38,906 nt of DNA from Paenibacillus bovis. GTDB lineage: Bacteria > Bacillota > Bacilli > Bacillales > Bacillaceae_C. Below, one piece after another: positions 17,535-25,948 of this stretch; within the stretch, counting starts at the first letter, position 1; every line of letters starts with the position of its first letter. Below the pieces are notes generated by a model. The model was not told the origin of the DNA and searched no databases. It was given only the letters and a program-made list of their open reading frames with translations. The stretch is from contig VEFU01000043.1 in the NCBI GenBank assembly GCA_007679095.1, forward strand, positions 1 to 38,906. The letters are read 5' to 3'. A program made the translations under genes and the position numbers.

Positions 17535-18754
17535 CTTTCATAATGTTGATTTACTTGTTCGGTACTATGGCGAAGACTCCACCATAATATTCCAATCGCA
17601 CATATAAATAAACTACCTGTTACATAAAATACAGAAGAAATTCCTGCATGACCTGCAACAAATCCACCTAATGCTGGACCGGTAACATTCCCTAAAAATC
17701 TAAAGCTTTGATTATACCCTAAGACTTCTCCCTGCATCTGGAGAGGAGCTTCCATTCGTATATAAGCAGTTATACATGGTAACATTCCACCAACAGCCAT
17801 TCCATAGAGGAATCGTAATAGGACAAGTTGCCATAATTCTGTTACGAGTGCTTGTGGCACAATTAATATTGATGCGAGTATGAGTAAGATTAATAATACT
17901 TTTTCATATCCTATGGAGTCACCAAGTTTTCCCCATTGTCTCGTTAATAATAAATTACCAAAACCTGTGGCAGAAAAGGCAAGTCCAGATAGAAAAGCAA
18001 CGGCAGTAGTTTTTGTTAAATCTTCTACATATAGAGCGAGTAGTGGTTGAATACTGAAGTTTCCAATTTGGACGATCAAAGCAACAATCATTACCATTAC
18101 TAGTGCTTTGCGATTTATAATTTGTTTTAACACATCTTTTCGAGTATGCGATGCTTTTGCTTTATCTGTTTTCGATTGTTTTATTTCTTTTATTCCAAAT
18201 AAAACAACAGTAGTGGCAAGTGCGACACAAATTGATGTAATGATGAATGTATATTCAAAACCAACAGCATCCGCCATGAATCCGCCAATTAGAGGACCGA
18301 ATAGGCTTCCAGATACATTTCCAGTCTGTAATGTACCCAGTACTTTTCCTGCTTCTTCTTTACTAGTTTGTTTGGAGATTAATGCGATAGAAGTAGGGAT
18401 AAAACCAGTTACGATCCCCATAAATAATCGAACAATAAATAGTCCAATTACACTGCTAGTAATACCCATTAAAAAGACGGATATAGCAATCCCAAATCCA
18501 TTGATTAATAGGATCTTTTTAAAACCATATTTATCTCCAATTCTTCCCCAAAGAGGAGACATTAAAAAAGCACTCAGGAATGTTATTCCAAATATAAATC
18601 CAGCCCAACGTTGAACATAATCATCACTAAAGTCCCCAAAAGTACCAATATATAACGAGATAAAAGGGATGATCATTGTCATACTAGCTGCTACAAGGAA
18701 GTTACATATCCACATGATGAGCAGATTGCGTTTCGCAATAGTAATTGAAAACAC
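17525..18754 (-). CDS. MFS multidrug-efflux type transporter
   Basis: About 409 residues with twelve predicted membrane helices. The first half has the MFS loop motif SPLWGRIGDKYGFKK (about 66-80) and the antiporter-type motif (GSLFGPLIGGFMAD). The second half repeats it as TRQWGKLGDSIGYEK. The fold and motifs fit drug/H+ efflux proteins, but the substrate is unknown. The start is uncertain: the frame opens with a GTG at 18754 that overlaps the best SD (AAGAAGG), and the next in-frame codon at a good distance is an ATT. It is monocistronic, with its own terminator. Confidence 0.85.
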   Translation of the reverse strand: MFSITIAKRNLLIMWICNFLVAASMTMIIPFISLYIGTFGDFSDDYVQRWAGFIFGITFLSAFLMSPLWGRIGDKYGFKKILLINGFGIAISVFLMGITSSVIGLFIVRLFMGIVTGFIPTSIALISKQTSKEEAGKVLGTLQTGNVSGSLFGPLIGGFMADAVGFEYTFIITSICVALATTVVLFGIKEIKQSKTDKAKASHTRKDVLKQIINRKALVMVMIVALIVQIGNFSIQPLLALYVEDLTKTTAVAFLSGLAFSATGFGNLLLTRQWGKLGDSIGYEKVLLILLILASILIVPQALVTELWQLVLLRFLYGMAVGGMLPCITAYIRMEAPLQMQGEVLGYNQSFRFLGNVTGPALGGFVAGHAGISSVFYVTGSLFICAIGILWWSLRHSTEQVNQHYESSL

Positions 18755-19160
18755 CTTCTTAATTTTTTGTGCAGCAAAGCATCATGAGTTTATACTAATT
18801 TGTTCATCATGATATGCTGTCACATTGTTATTTAACACAAAAAGTATTTCGCCTTCCTAAATAATAGTATAAATTAATCACAAATAATTTCAACCTTATA
18901 GCTCGGATTAATTGCAGCTCATATAAATTTTTTTCGTTAATATAAAATGGAGAAAGAGACTGGGACAAATGAATATAGATAAAAAAATCGAACTATCATT
19001 TAATTTTAGGATAGTTCGATTTTTATCTTTTAGTGTAGTGTAATTATCACGTAAGGATCAGATTTCTTTAGGAATTTATAATTAGAAGCGGAGTGTATTT
19101 GTTAAGCGGCTATAGATATAGGCTCGAATGGTTTTGTAGATCCTCTTGTTTTTGGGAAAA
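18755..19160. other. 406-nt intergenic stretch between the MFS gene and kapB
   Basis: No gene is seen. The left part should hold the promoter of the minus-strand transporter. It contains the 8-nt palindrome ATCATGAT (18806-18813) and a second ATCATGA at 18781-18787, possible operator half-sites. The middle carries the box-plus-hairpin element (18956-19027). The remaining 130 nt before the kapB stop show no open frame or clear structure. Confidence 0.5.
18956..19027. repeat. box-plus-hairpin intergenic element, copy B (with terminator)
   Basis: GAGACTGGGACAAAT (18956-18970) precedes a hairpin whose arms are 18978-18997 and 19010-19027 (ATCGAACTATC with GATAGTTCGAT, A- and T-rich outside). From the minus strand the hairpin can end kapB transcription. 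The TGGGACAAA box is on the plus strand, so orientation relative to neighbours differs from copies A and C. Confidence 0.6.
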
Positions 19161-19556
19161 TTAATTAAATTGTATGTCGTACATTAATTCATATTCTTTT
19201 TTTACGGATTGTAGTGCTTCTAAACTGCGGATGTTGTATAGATTATCAGGATCTTTTTCCAATGTTGTTTGTAATTTATTAACAGCTTCTTTTAAGGATA
19301 GCTTATAATTGGGCACTTCATCATTGTATGGTTTGACCATTTTTAATGGTATGTTTGTTTGTTCACGATATGCAAGTGCTTTGCGCTCATGAAAGAAAGG
19401 CACATCTGCTTGATTTGGGTTGTGTAAATCTCCTTGTTTAGGGTGAATTAGAACAGCAAGAATTCGTACAGTGTATGTATCATCATTAATCGATGTAATT
19501 TCGCCAACGTATTTACCTGTATTTTTAAATCCAGTTACAATATCATTAATTTGCAA
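19161..19556 (-). CDS. kapB: kinase-associated protein B (KapB)
   Basis: A 131-residue protein without a convincing signal peptide. The conserved core reads HPKQGDLHNPNQADVPFFHE followed by RKALAYREQTNIP, and closely matches B. subtilis KapB as I recall it. KapB is needed for the sensor kinase KinB to feed the Spo0 phosphorelay. This suggests a spore former, although kinB is not in the window. The SD AGGAGGAG precedes the ATG. It is divergent from the cyclophilin lipoprotein gene, with about 115 nt between them. Confidence 0.9.
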   Translation of the reverse strand: MQINDIVTGFKNTGKYVGEITSINDDTYTVRILAVLIHPKQGDLHNPNQADVPFFHERKALAYREQTNIPLKMVKPYNDEVPNYKLSLKEAVNKLQTTLEKDPDNLYNIRSLEALQSVKKEYELMYDIQFN

Positions 19557-19671
19557 TTTTAGTCTCCTCCTATAAATTTATTATCTTCTATTATGAAAGA
19601 CTCCGATAGAAAAGTGAAGGAGGATGATTTTTTTTCTCAAATAATGTAAAGTAGTCTTCGGAGGGTTTTAG

Positions 19672-20448
19672 ATGAAAAAGAAACTTGTATTTGGTACCGT
19701 TTTATTTCTGTTTGTAGGACTATTGTTTGCATGCGGTAAAGGTGAAGAGCTTAAGCTGGATAGTAAACAAAAAGAAGAGAGTACTGAAAAAAAAGATTCA
19801 CAATCACAGGATTCACAACAAAGTGACAAATCTAATCAAAAGGCAGGAGATGCAGAAATGGCAGTATATCCACAATTATCACTAGAAGTAGCAGAAAATG
19901 AAAGATTAGTACAAATGAATACTAATATGGGTTCTATCAAAATTAAACTCTTTCCAGAAGCAGCACCAAAAACAGTAGAGAATTTCATTACTCACGCGAA
20001 AGATGGGTATTATAATGGAATCATTTTCCACCGCGTTATTAATGAATTCATGATTCAAGGTGGAGACCCTACTGGAACTGGTATGGGTGGAGAAAGTATT
20101 TATGGTGATGCATTTGAAGATGAGTTTACAATGACTCTTTTCAATATTAGAGGTGCTTTATCAATGGCAAATGCAGGCCCTAATACGAATGGTAGCCAAT
20201 TTTTTATTGTGCAAAAATCGGATGCACCTGCAACTGCAGAGCAATTGAAAAATGGTGGATGGCCAGAAGAAATTGCAAAAGCGTATGAAGTAAATGGTGG
20301 TACACCTCACTTAGATCAGAAACATACTGTGTTTGGACAAGTTATTGAAGGCATGGATGTTGTTGATAAGATTGCTAATGTAGAAACAGCACGTGGGGAT
20401 AAACCAGTGGATGATGTAGTAATTGAGAGTATTGATATTCTTAAGTAA
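19672..20448 (+). CDS. lipoprotein peptidyl-prolyl cis-trans isomerase, cyclophilin family
   Basis: A 258-residue exported lipoprotein. The signal peptide ends in the lipobox LFAC with lipidated C21. A Glu/Lys/Ser/Gln-rich linker (about 25-60) follows, then a cyclophilin domain (about 80-257). Active-site segments are [15 protein letters not shown] (catalytic Arg, Phe and Gln) and [16 protein letters not shown]. It should sit on the outer face of the membrane and help fold secreted proteins. It is unlike PrsA, which is a parvulin. The SD GGAGG precedes the ATG. The gene is closed by a terminator. Confidence 0.92.
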   Translation: MKKKLVFGTVLFLFVGLLFACGKGEELKLDSKQKEESTEKKDSQSQDSQQSDKSNQKAGDAEMAVYPQLSLEVAENERLVQMNTNMGSIKIKLFPEAAPKTVENFITHAKDGYYNGIIFHRVINEFMIQGGDPTGTGMGGESIYGDAFEDEFTMTLFNIRGALSMANAGPNTNGSQFFIVQKSDAPATAEQLKNGGWPEEIAKAYEVNGGTPHLDQKHTVFGQVIEGMDVVDKIANVETARGDKPVDDVVIESIDILK

Positions 20449-20455
20449 TGAATAT

Positions 20456-20493
20456 AAAAAGCTGTCCAAAAGTACATTTTGGGCAGCTTTTTT
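20456..20493 (+). terminator. rho-independent terminator after the cyclophilin gene
   Basis: AAAAAGCTGTCCAAAA pairs with ATTTTGGGCAGCTTTTT (one mismatch region, G-U allowed), with the T run at the end near 20488-20493. Confidence 0.88.
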
Positions 20494-20520
20494 ATGATGG
20501 TTTAATTTTAAAACGTTGAT

Positions 20521-20802
20521 AGTTGATTTCCGCTCTAGGCGGACGCTTTCCGCGGGGCGAGCGGTGAGCCGCTTCAGTCGCACTGCTCCTTGTCTAGCTC
20601 AAGCTCCTAACGGCTAACGAACGATCCATTCCTTCCCCTACGATAAGTCAACAGCGGCTCATTCCTCGCCGTGTTTCCTTTATCTCAGTCCAGGAATGTC
20701 TCCCGTTCGTACGCCGCTGATCAGTCGCCTTCGCTTTTCTATCTGCAGGGTCTCACCTGCACGCTAGTCCCGCAGGGTCGCCGCCTGCCGCTCCAATCAA
20801 CA
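20521..20802. repeat. GC-rich Bacillaceae-type intergenic repeat (outer element)
   Basis: Left end GTTGATTTCCGCTCTAGGCG; right end CCGCTCCAATCAACA. In between are GGACGCTTTCCGCGGGGCGA, GCGGTGAGCC and, further on, GGGTCTCACCTG and AGTCCCGCAGGG. The ends form imperfect inverted repeats. The stretch is far richer in G+C than its surroundings. It resembles short repeats I know from many Bacillaceae intergenic regions. It is split by a second element at about 20589-20740. It encodes nothing; an 81-codon open frame across it is not a gene. Confidence 0.7.
20589..20740. repeat. second repeat inserted in the GC-rich element (inner element)
   Basis: Begins CTTGTCTAGCTCAAGCTCCT and ends GTCGCCTTCGCTTTTCT, with CGATAAGTCAACAGCGGCTC and CATTCCTCGCCGTGTTTCC in the middle. 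This matches the outline of another known Bacillaceae repeat (TTGTCTAGCTC...GCGCTTTTC). It sits between the GGTGAGCC and GGTCTCACC parts of the outer repeat, which would otherwise be close together. Confidence 0.55.
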
Positions 20803-21104
20803 GTATCTGCTACTAATAATGTAATATATGAGGCCTTTATTCCCGCAGTCAACCATGTATCACAAAACCGGCTATACACCACAGAGGATGAAAATGGATT
20901 AAGTAGTCCATACTGATACTATCTTGCACATGGTAGGTATAGCTTTTTATTTTACGAATTAGAAGGGTTTTATTTATTGTTGTCTTTTTTCGTAATTAGA
21001 ATTTTTTGCTTTCATGGTAGGAGTCTCCGTGTATTTCTTCCGCTTGTATCTTTTAATTACTGTCTTCACATATTAATTTTTTTGCAATTATTACTCTAAT
21101 ACAG

Positions 21105-21134
21105 AAACCCGAACTAGATGATAGTTCGGGTTTT
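21105..21134. terminator. terminator downstream of the YitT-family gene
   Basis: AAACCCGAACT (21105-21115) pairs perfectly with AGTTCGGGTTT (21123-21133) around a 7-nt loop. T residues follow on the plus strand; on the minus strand the T run is short, so it is a moderate terminator for the gene ending at 21187. Confidence 0.7.
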
Positions 21135-21186
21135 ATTTATGTTTGTAATCCTTTGGAATTATCTTCGGAATTTACTGCTATCCTAT

Positions 21187-22053
21187 TTAATGCGCGTTTT
21201 CTTTTCTAAAGTTGCTGCCTGAGATGTCTGAGACATTTTCGATTGCGATGAGTGCTTTTGGGTCTATTTCGTGTGTAATTGCACGTACCGTTGATAATTC
21301 GATTCGGGTAACGATGGAATAGATAATTTTCTTTGGCTCATTTTTATAAACACCTTCGCCATGAATATAGGTAATTCCTCTACCTAATTCTTTTATTAAA
21401 CGATTAGCAATTTCTTCTGGAGTATCGGAAATAATCGTTACTGATTTTAATTCCTCTAAACCTTCAACCACAATATCAATCATTTTATAAGCAATAAAAT
21501 ATGTAATGATGGAATACATCGCAGTTTCCCAACTAAATACTAATAAAGCTGCAAGTGTAAATATGAACACATTGATAATCATAACTGTTTGACCTACTGA
21601 TACAGGCCGCTTTTTACTAATAATAATCGCAATAATTTCTGTACCATCTAATGCTCCACCAGTTCGTATGACTAAACCTACACCAGTACCTAATATTACA
21701 GCCCCGATAATAGTTGCTAAAAATAAATCATTTGTAAAAGGTTCTAAATGATGAAGAAAAGAAGTTGCAATGGATAATACAACTACTCCATATAAAGTAT
21801 GTAAAGTAAATTTAATACCAATTTTTCTAAAGCCGATAAAAAGAAATGGTAAGTTTAGAATTATAATGAACAAACTCATTTTAAATCCAGTTAATTCTGC
21901 CCCTATAATAGAAAGTCCTATTACGCCTCCATCTAAAATAGAATTTGGCACTAGAAACAATTCTAGTCCTACAGCAGCAATAATTGCTCCAATTGTAATC
22001 ATCACAATTTGTTGCACTTCTTTGAATGTTCGTTTCTTCTTTAAAGTATCCAT
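21187..22053 (-). CDS. YitT family membrane protein (DUF161/DUF2179)
   Basis: A 288-residue protein with five or six membrane helices in the first 200 residues. It carries the family motif FLVPNSILDGGVIGLSII (about 34-51) and GTGVGLVIRTGGALDGTEII. A soluble C-terminal DUF2179 domain follows (about 205-285). Bacilli have several paralogues (YitT, YvjA, YqfU and others) of unknown function, so no single gene name is given. The SD GGGAAAGG is 9 nt from the ATG. It is divergent from narG. Confidence 0.85.
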   Translation of the reverse strand: MDTLKKKRTFKEVQQIVMITIGAIIAAVGLELFLVPNSILDGGVIGLSIIGAELTGFKMSLFIIILNLPFLFIGFRKIGIKFTLHTLYGVVVLSIATSFLHHLEPFTNDLFLATIIGAVILGTGVGLVIRTGGALDGTEIIAIIISKKRPVSVGQTVMIINVFIFTLAALLVFSWETAMYSIITYFIAYKMIDIVVEGLEELKSVTIISDTPEEIANRLIKELGRGITYIHGEGVYKNEPKKIIYSIVTRIELSTVRAITHEIDPKALIAIENVSDISGSNFRKENAH

Positions 22054-22146
22054 AAAACCATGCCTTTCCCTACGTGTTTTCTTTTCTTTTTAAATAATAC
22101 CATTTTTTATCAATTATTACCTACTTAGAAAAATTAGGAATGTTTT

Positions 22147-22187
22147 CAGGGATTCCCACTACATCTTTAGGTATTTCCCTAATGGGA
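22147..22187 (+). promoter_or_regulatory. two GGGA/TCCC palindromes upstream of narG, candidate NreC sites
   Basis: CAGGGATTCCC (22147-22157) contains the perfect palindrome GGGA-T-TCCC. TCCC-TAAT-GGGA (22176-22187) is a second inverted repeat in opposite polarity. The same 11-mer recurs upstream of narT at 31547. A possible -10 (TAGAAT, 22219-22224) follows. A GC-rich palindrome in front of nar genes is what is known for the NreC regulator of staphylococci; assignment here is inference. Confidence 0.55.
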
Positions 22188-22273
22188 GTACTTTGTATAA
22201 ACCTTCACAATGGAAATATAGAATAAGTACAACATCTTATGATGCATGGAGAGAAGGGGAGTGGAAGGTACTT

Positions 22274-25200
22274 ATGAAAGGGAAATTTGGATTACGATTT
22301 TTAAAACCAACGGAAAGATATTCTGGAAACTGGTCCATCCTCGAAGAAAAAAGTAGAGATTGGGAAAATATGTACCGTAAGCGATGGTCACATGATAAGG
22401 TAGTCCGCACAACCCATGGTGTTAACTGTACAGGATCATGCAGTTGGAAAGTATTCGTGAAAAACGGCATTATTACATGGGAAAATCAGCAAATAGACTA
22501 TCCATCTTGTGGTCCTGATATGCCAGAATTCGAACCGCGTGGTTGTCCACGAGGTGCATCTTTCTCTTGGTATGAATACAGCCCATTACGAGTGAAATAC
22601 CCTTATATGCGTGGAAAGCTATGGCGATTATGGAAGAGTGCATTACAAGATCATTCTAGTCCAGTGGATGCATGGGCAAGTATTGTGGAAGATGCTGAAA
22701 AAAGTAAGATTTATAAACAAGCGCGTGGTAAAGGTGGGCATGTCCGTGTTACATGGCAAGATGCATTACAGTTAATATCTGCCCAATTACTTTATACTAT
22801 TCGCAAATATGGGCCAGACCGCATAGCAGGCTTTACTCCTATTCCAGCAATGTCGATGTTAAGTTATGCATCTGGTGCTCGCTTTATCTCCTTACTAGGT
22901 GGAGAGATGCTCAGTTTTTATGATTGGTATGCTGATTTACCACCAGCATCACCACAAATATGGGGAGAACAAACCGATGTACCAGAATCATCAGATTGGT
23001 ATAATGCTGGCTATTTAATTATGTGGGGTTCAAATGTTCCATTAACTAGAACACCAGACGCCCATTTTATGACAGAAGTTCGTTACAAAGGAACAAAAGT
23101 TGTTTCCGTAGCACCGGATCATGCAGAAAGTGTAAAGTTTGCAGATAATTGGCTTGCTCCACACCCAGGAACAGATGCTGCTGTTGCACAAGCAATGACA
23201 CATGTTATTCTTGATGAATTTTATGTAAAGCGCAAAGAGCCAATGTTCATAAACTATGCAAAGCAATATACAGATTTACCATTTCTAATTCTGTTAGATA
23301 GACATGAGGATTCCTATAAAGCTGGGCGCTTCCTACGTGCTAGTGACCTAGGAGAAGTATTGGAAAATGCACAATGGAAACCTGTAATATATGATGAAAT
23401 TTCTAATAATGTCATCGTTCCTAATGGGACGATGGGACAGCGATGGGAAGAGGATTCAAATTGGAACTTAATCCTTGAAAATGAAGATGGTTCACAAATT
23501 GATCCAGCAATGAGTGTAGAGAAAGTTACTTCTGAGTGGAAAGAAATAGTATTCCCATATTTTGAAAACCAGGCGAACGGTACTTTTAAACGGGATATTC
23601 CTGTGATGGAGATCACATTAGCAGACGGGTCCATTCAGTATGCTGCTACTGTATATGATTTAATGTTAAGTCAATACGGAATTCAACGTCCTAATAGTAA
23701 ATTTGCAGCTACAGGATATGAAGATGCTACGTCCTTTTACACACCAGCATGGCAAGAAAAAGTAACGGGAGTAAAAGCATCAGTTGTAGTCCAAGTAGCA
23801 CGTGAATTTGCACAGAATGCGATTGATACAGAAGGGCGCTCCATGATCATAATGGGAGCGGGAATTAATCATTGGTTTAACAGTGACACAATTTATCGCT
23901 CCATCCTGAATCTTGTCATCTTAACTGCATCTCAGGGAGTTAACGGTGGTGGCTGGGCGCATTATGTTGGTCAAGAGAAAGTAAGGCCAATTGAAGGCTG
24001 GAGCTCAGTTGCTTTCGCGAAGGATTGGCAAAAAGCAGCTCGTCAACAAAACGCTACATCCTTCTTCTACTTTGCAACAGATCAATGGAAATATGAAGAA
24101 GCTGGAACAGACCGATTAAAGTCACCAACTGCTGATAAAGTACATTATCAACATCCAGCTGACTACAATGTGTTGGCTGCAAGATTGGGATGGTTACCAT
24201 CCTACCCGCAGTTTAATAAAAGCAGCTTGGAGTTTGCAATAGATGCTAAGGAGAATGGAATTACTACAGATGAAGCAATTGTTAAAGAAGCATACGATCA
24301 AGTTGTTTCTGGAAAAGTTAACTTTGCCGTAGAAGACCCTGATGCACCTGAAAACTTTCCACGTACTTTGTTTGTGTGGCGCTCCAATTTAATTTCTAGT
24401 TCTGCAAAAGGACAGGAATATTTTATGAAACATTTACTTGGGGCAAGTGACGGACTATTAGCAATTCCGAATGAAGACGAAAAACCTGAAGAGATTTTAT
24501 GGCGGGAGGAAGTAAAAGGAAAGCTAGATCTACTTGTTGCTTTAGATTTCCGTATGACTGCAACACCAATGTATGCGGATATTGTACTCCCTGCAGCTAC
24601 TTGGTACGAAAAACATGATATATCATCAACGGATATGCATCCGTTCGTTCATCCATTTAATCCAGCAGTGGATCCGCTTTGGGAATCTAAATCGGATTGG
24701 GATATATATCGTGAATTAGCAAAAGTATTTTCTGAAATGGCAAAAACAGAGATGCCAGGAGTTTATAAAGATGTCGTCACTTCACCTTTAGCTCATGATT
24801 CAAAAGGCGAAATATCACAATCTTTAGGGATTGTAAAGGATTGGAAAAAAGGAGAAGTAGAAGCTGAACTCGGAAAGACAATGCCTAACTTTACAGTAAT
24901 AGATCGTGATTACACACAAATATATGATAAATACATCACATTAGGTCCTTTACTTGCTGATGGGAAAGTCGGAGCACACGGAGTTAGTTTTTCAGTTTCA
25001 GATGAATATGAAGAATTGAAGAAGATTAATAGTGTTCATTTCGATGAAACGATTAAAAATGGATTACCTAAACTTAACACTGCTCGTCAAGCAATAAATG
25101 CAGTCCTTCACTTATCTTCTGCAACGAATGGGCAAGTCTCACAAAAGGCTTATAAGTCGTTGGAAGAAGATACGGGAGTAACATTAGCAGATATATCCCA

Positions 25201-25948
25201 AGATCGAGCAGCAGAAAGAATTACGTTTGAAAGTATTACAGCACAACCACGTGAAGTAATTCCGACTCCTGTATTTAGTGGTTCCAATAAAGGTGGTAAA
25301 CGTTATTCACCTTTTACGACGAATATTGAAAGACTAGTTCCGTTCCGCACTTTAACTGGACGCCAACATTTTTATGTAGACCATGAAATTTTCCTACAGT
25401 ATGGAGAGGCGTTACCGGTATATAAACCTACATTACCTCCATTGGTATTTGGTAATAAAGACAAGAAAATAATAGGAAATAAGGATGACCTTATATTACG
25501 TTATTTAACACCACATGGAAAATGGAATATTCATAGCACATATCAAGATAACTTACACATGTTAACGTTATTCCGCGGTGGACCAACTGTATGGATTAGT
25601 AATGTCGACGCGGAGGAACATGGAATCGATGATAATGAATGGCTTGAGATATATAATCGAAACGGCGTAGTCACAGCACGAGTAGTAGTAAGTCACCGGA
25701 TGCCAAAAGGGACGATGTTTATGTACCATGCCCAGGATAAGCATATTAATGTTCCTGGTTCAGAGATTACGAAAGAACGTGGTGGTAGTCACAATGCTCC
25801 AACACGGATTCATATGAAACCAACACAAATGGTAGGTGGCTATGCGCAATTAAGTTATGGATTTAACTACTATGGACCAATTGGGAATCAACGAGACGAA
25901 TATGTAGCAGTACGTAAAATGAAAGAGGTGAACTGGCTTGAAGATTAA
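22274..25948 (+). CDS. narG: respiratory nitrate reductase alpha subunit
   Basis: The catalytic molybdenum subunit (1224 residues) reducing nitrate to nitrite on the cytoplasmic side. N-terminal FS0 iron-sulfur ligands lie in THGVNCTGSCSW and EPRGCPRGAS. The Mo ligand is D217 in YDWYADLPPA. MGAGINHW and the C-terminal cofactor-binding RGGSHNAPTRIHMKP region are intact. The frame continues upstream to 22193, but those codons cover the putative promoter zone; GGAAGG lies 5 nt before the ATG at 22274, and this start gives the N-terminal length of Bacillus NarG. It overlaps narH by 11 nt. Confidence 0.97.
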   Translation: MKGKFGLRFLKPTERYSGNWSILEEKSRDWENMYRKRWSHDKVVRTTHGVNCTGSCSWKVFVKNGIITWENQQIDYPSCGPDMPEFEPRGCPRGASFSWYEYSPLRVKYPYMRGKLWRLWKSALQDHSSPVDAWASIVEDAEKSKIYKQARGKGGHVRVTWQDALQLISAQLLYTIRKYGPDRIAGFTPIPAMSMLSYASGARFISLLGGEMLSFYDWYADLPPASPQIWGEQTDVPESSDWYNAGYLIMWGSNVPLTRTPDAHFMTEVRYKGTKVVSVAPDHAESVKFADNWLAPHPGTDAAVAQAMTHVILDEFYVKRKEPMFINYAKQYTDLPFLILLDRHEDSYKAGRFLRASDLGEVLENAQWKPVIYDEISNNVIVPNGTMGQRWEEDSNWNLILENEDGSQIDPAMSVEKVTSEWKEIVFPYFENQANGTFKRDIPVMEITLADGSIQYAATVYDLMLSQYGIQRPNSKFAATGYEDATSFYTPAWQEKVTGVKASVVVQVAREFAQNAIDTEGRSMIIMGAGINHWFNSDTIYRSILNLVILTASQGVNGGGWAHYVGQEKVRPIEGWSSVAFAKDWQKAARQQNATSFFYFATDQWKYEEAGTDRLKSPTADKVHYQHPADYNVLAARLGWLPSYPQFNKSSLEFAIDAKENGITTDEAIVKEAYDQVVSGKVNFAVEDPDAPENFPRTLFVWRSNLISSSAKGQEYFMKHLLGASDGLLAIPNEDEKPEEILWREEVKGKLDLLVALDFRMTATPMYADIVLPAATWYEKHDISSTDMHPFVHPFNPAVDPLWESKSDWDIYRELAKVFSEMAKTEMPGVYKDVVTSPLAHDSKGEISQSLGIVKDWKKGEVEAELGKTMPNFTVIDRDYTQIYDKYITLGPLLADGKVGAHGVSFSVSDEYEELKKINSVHFDETIKNGLPKLNTARQAINAVLHLSSATNGQVSQKAYKSLEEDTGVTLADISQDRAAERITFESITAQPREVIPTPVFSGSNKGGKRYSPFTTNIERLVPFRTLTGRQHFYVDHEIFLQYGEALPVYKPTLPPLVFGNKDKKIIGNKDDLILRYLTPHGKWNIHSTYQDNLHMLTLFRGGPTVWISNVDAEEHGIDDNEWLEIYNRNGVVTARVVVSHRMPKGTMFMYHAQDKHINVPGSEITKERGGSHNAPTRIHMKPTQMVGGYAQLSYGFNYYGPIGNQRDEYVAVRKMKEVNWLED

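Larger units (their letters stand above)
20449..21186. other. 738-nt gene-free stretch between the cyclophilin and YitT genes
   Basis: Holds the cyclophilin terminator, the nested GC-rich repeats (20521-20802), an A+T-rich zone (20803-21100) without a credible open frame, and the terminator at 21105-21134. A short GGAGTCTCC stretch near 21024 may be a repeat fragment. No RNA gene is recognised. Confidence 0.5.

Noticed and set aside
18108-18614. 168-codon plus-strand frame
   Set aside because: It is fully inside and opposite the MFS transporter gene, whose translation has clear family motifs; this frame is a shadow.
20671-20916. 81-codon plus-strand open frame in the GC-rich region
   Set aside because: It lies mostly within the nested repeats, has no Shine-Dalgarno site and a composition set by the repeat, so it is not a gene.
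22194-22209. TGTAT-N6-TCACA, a possible Fnr site before narG
   Set aside because: One half-site deviates at two positions, and the site overlaps possible promoter elements; the NreC-like palindromes are better supported.
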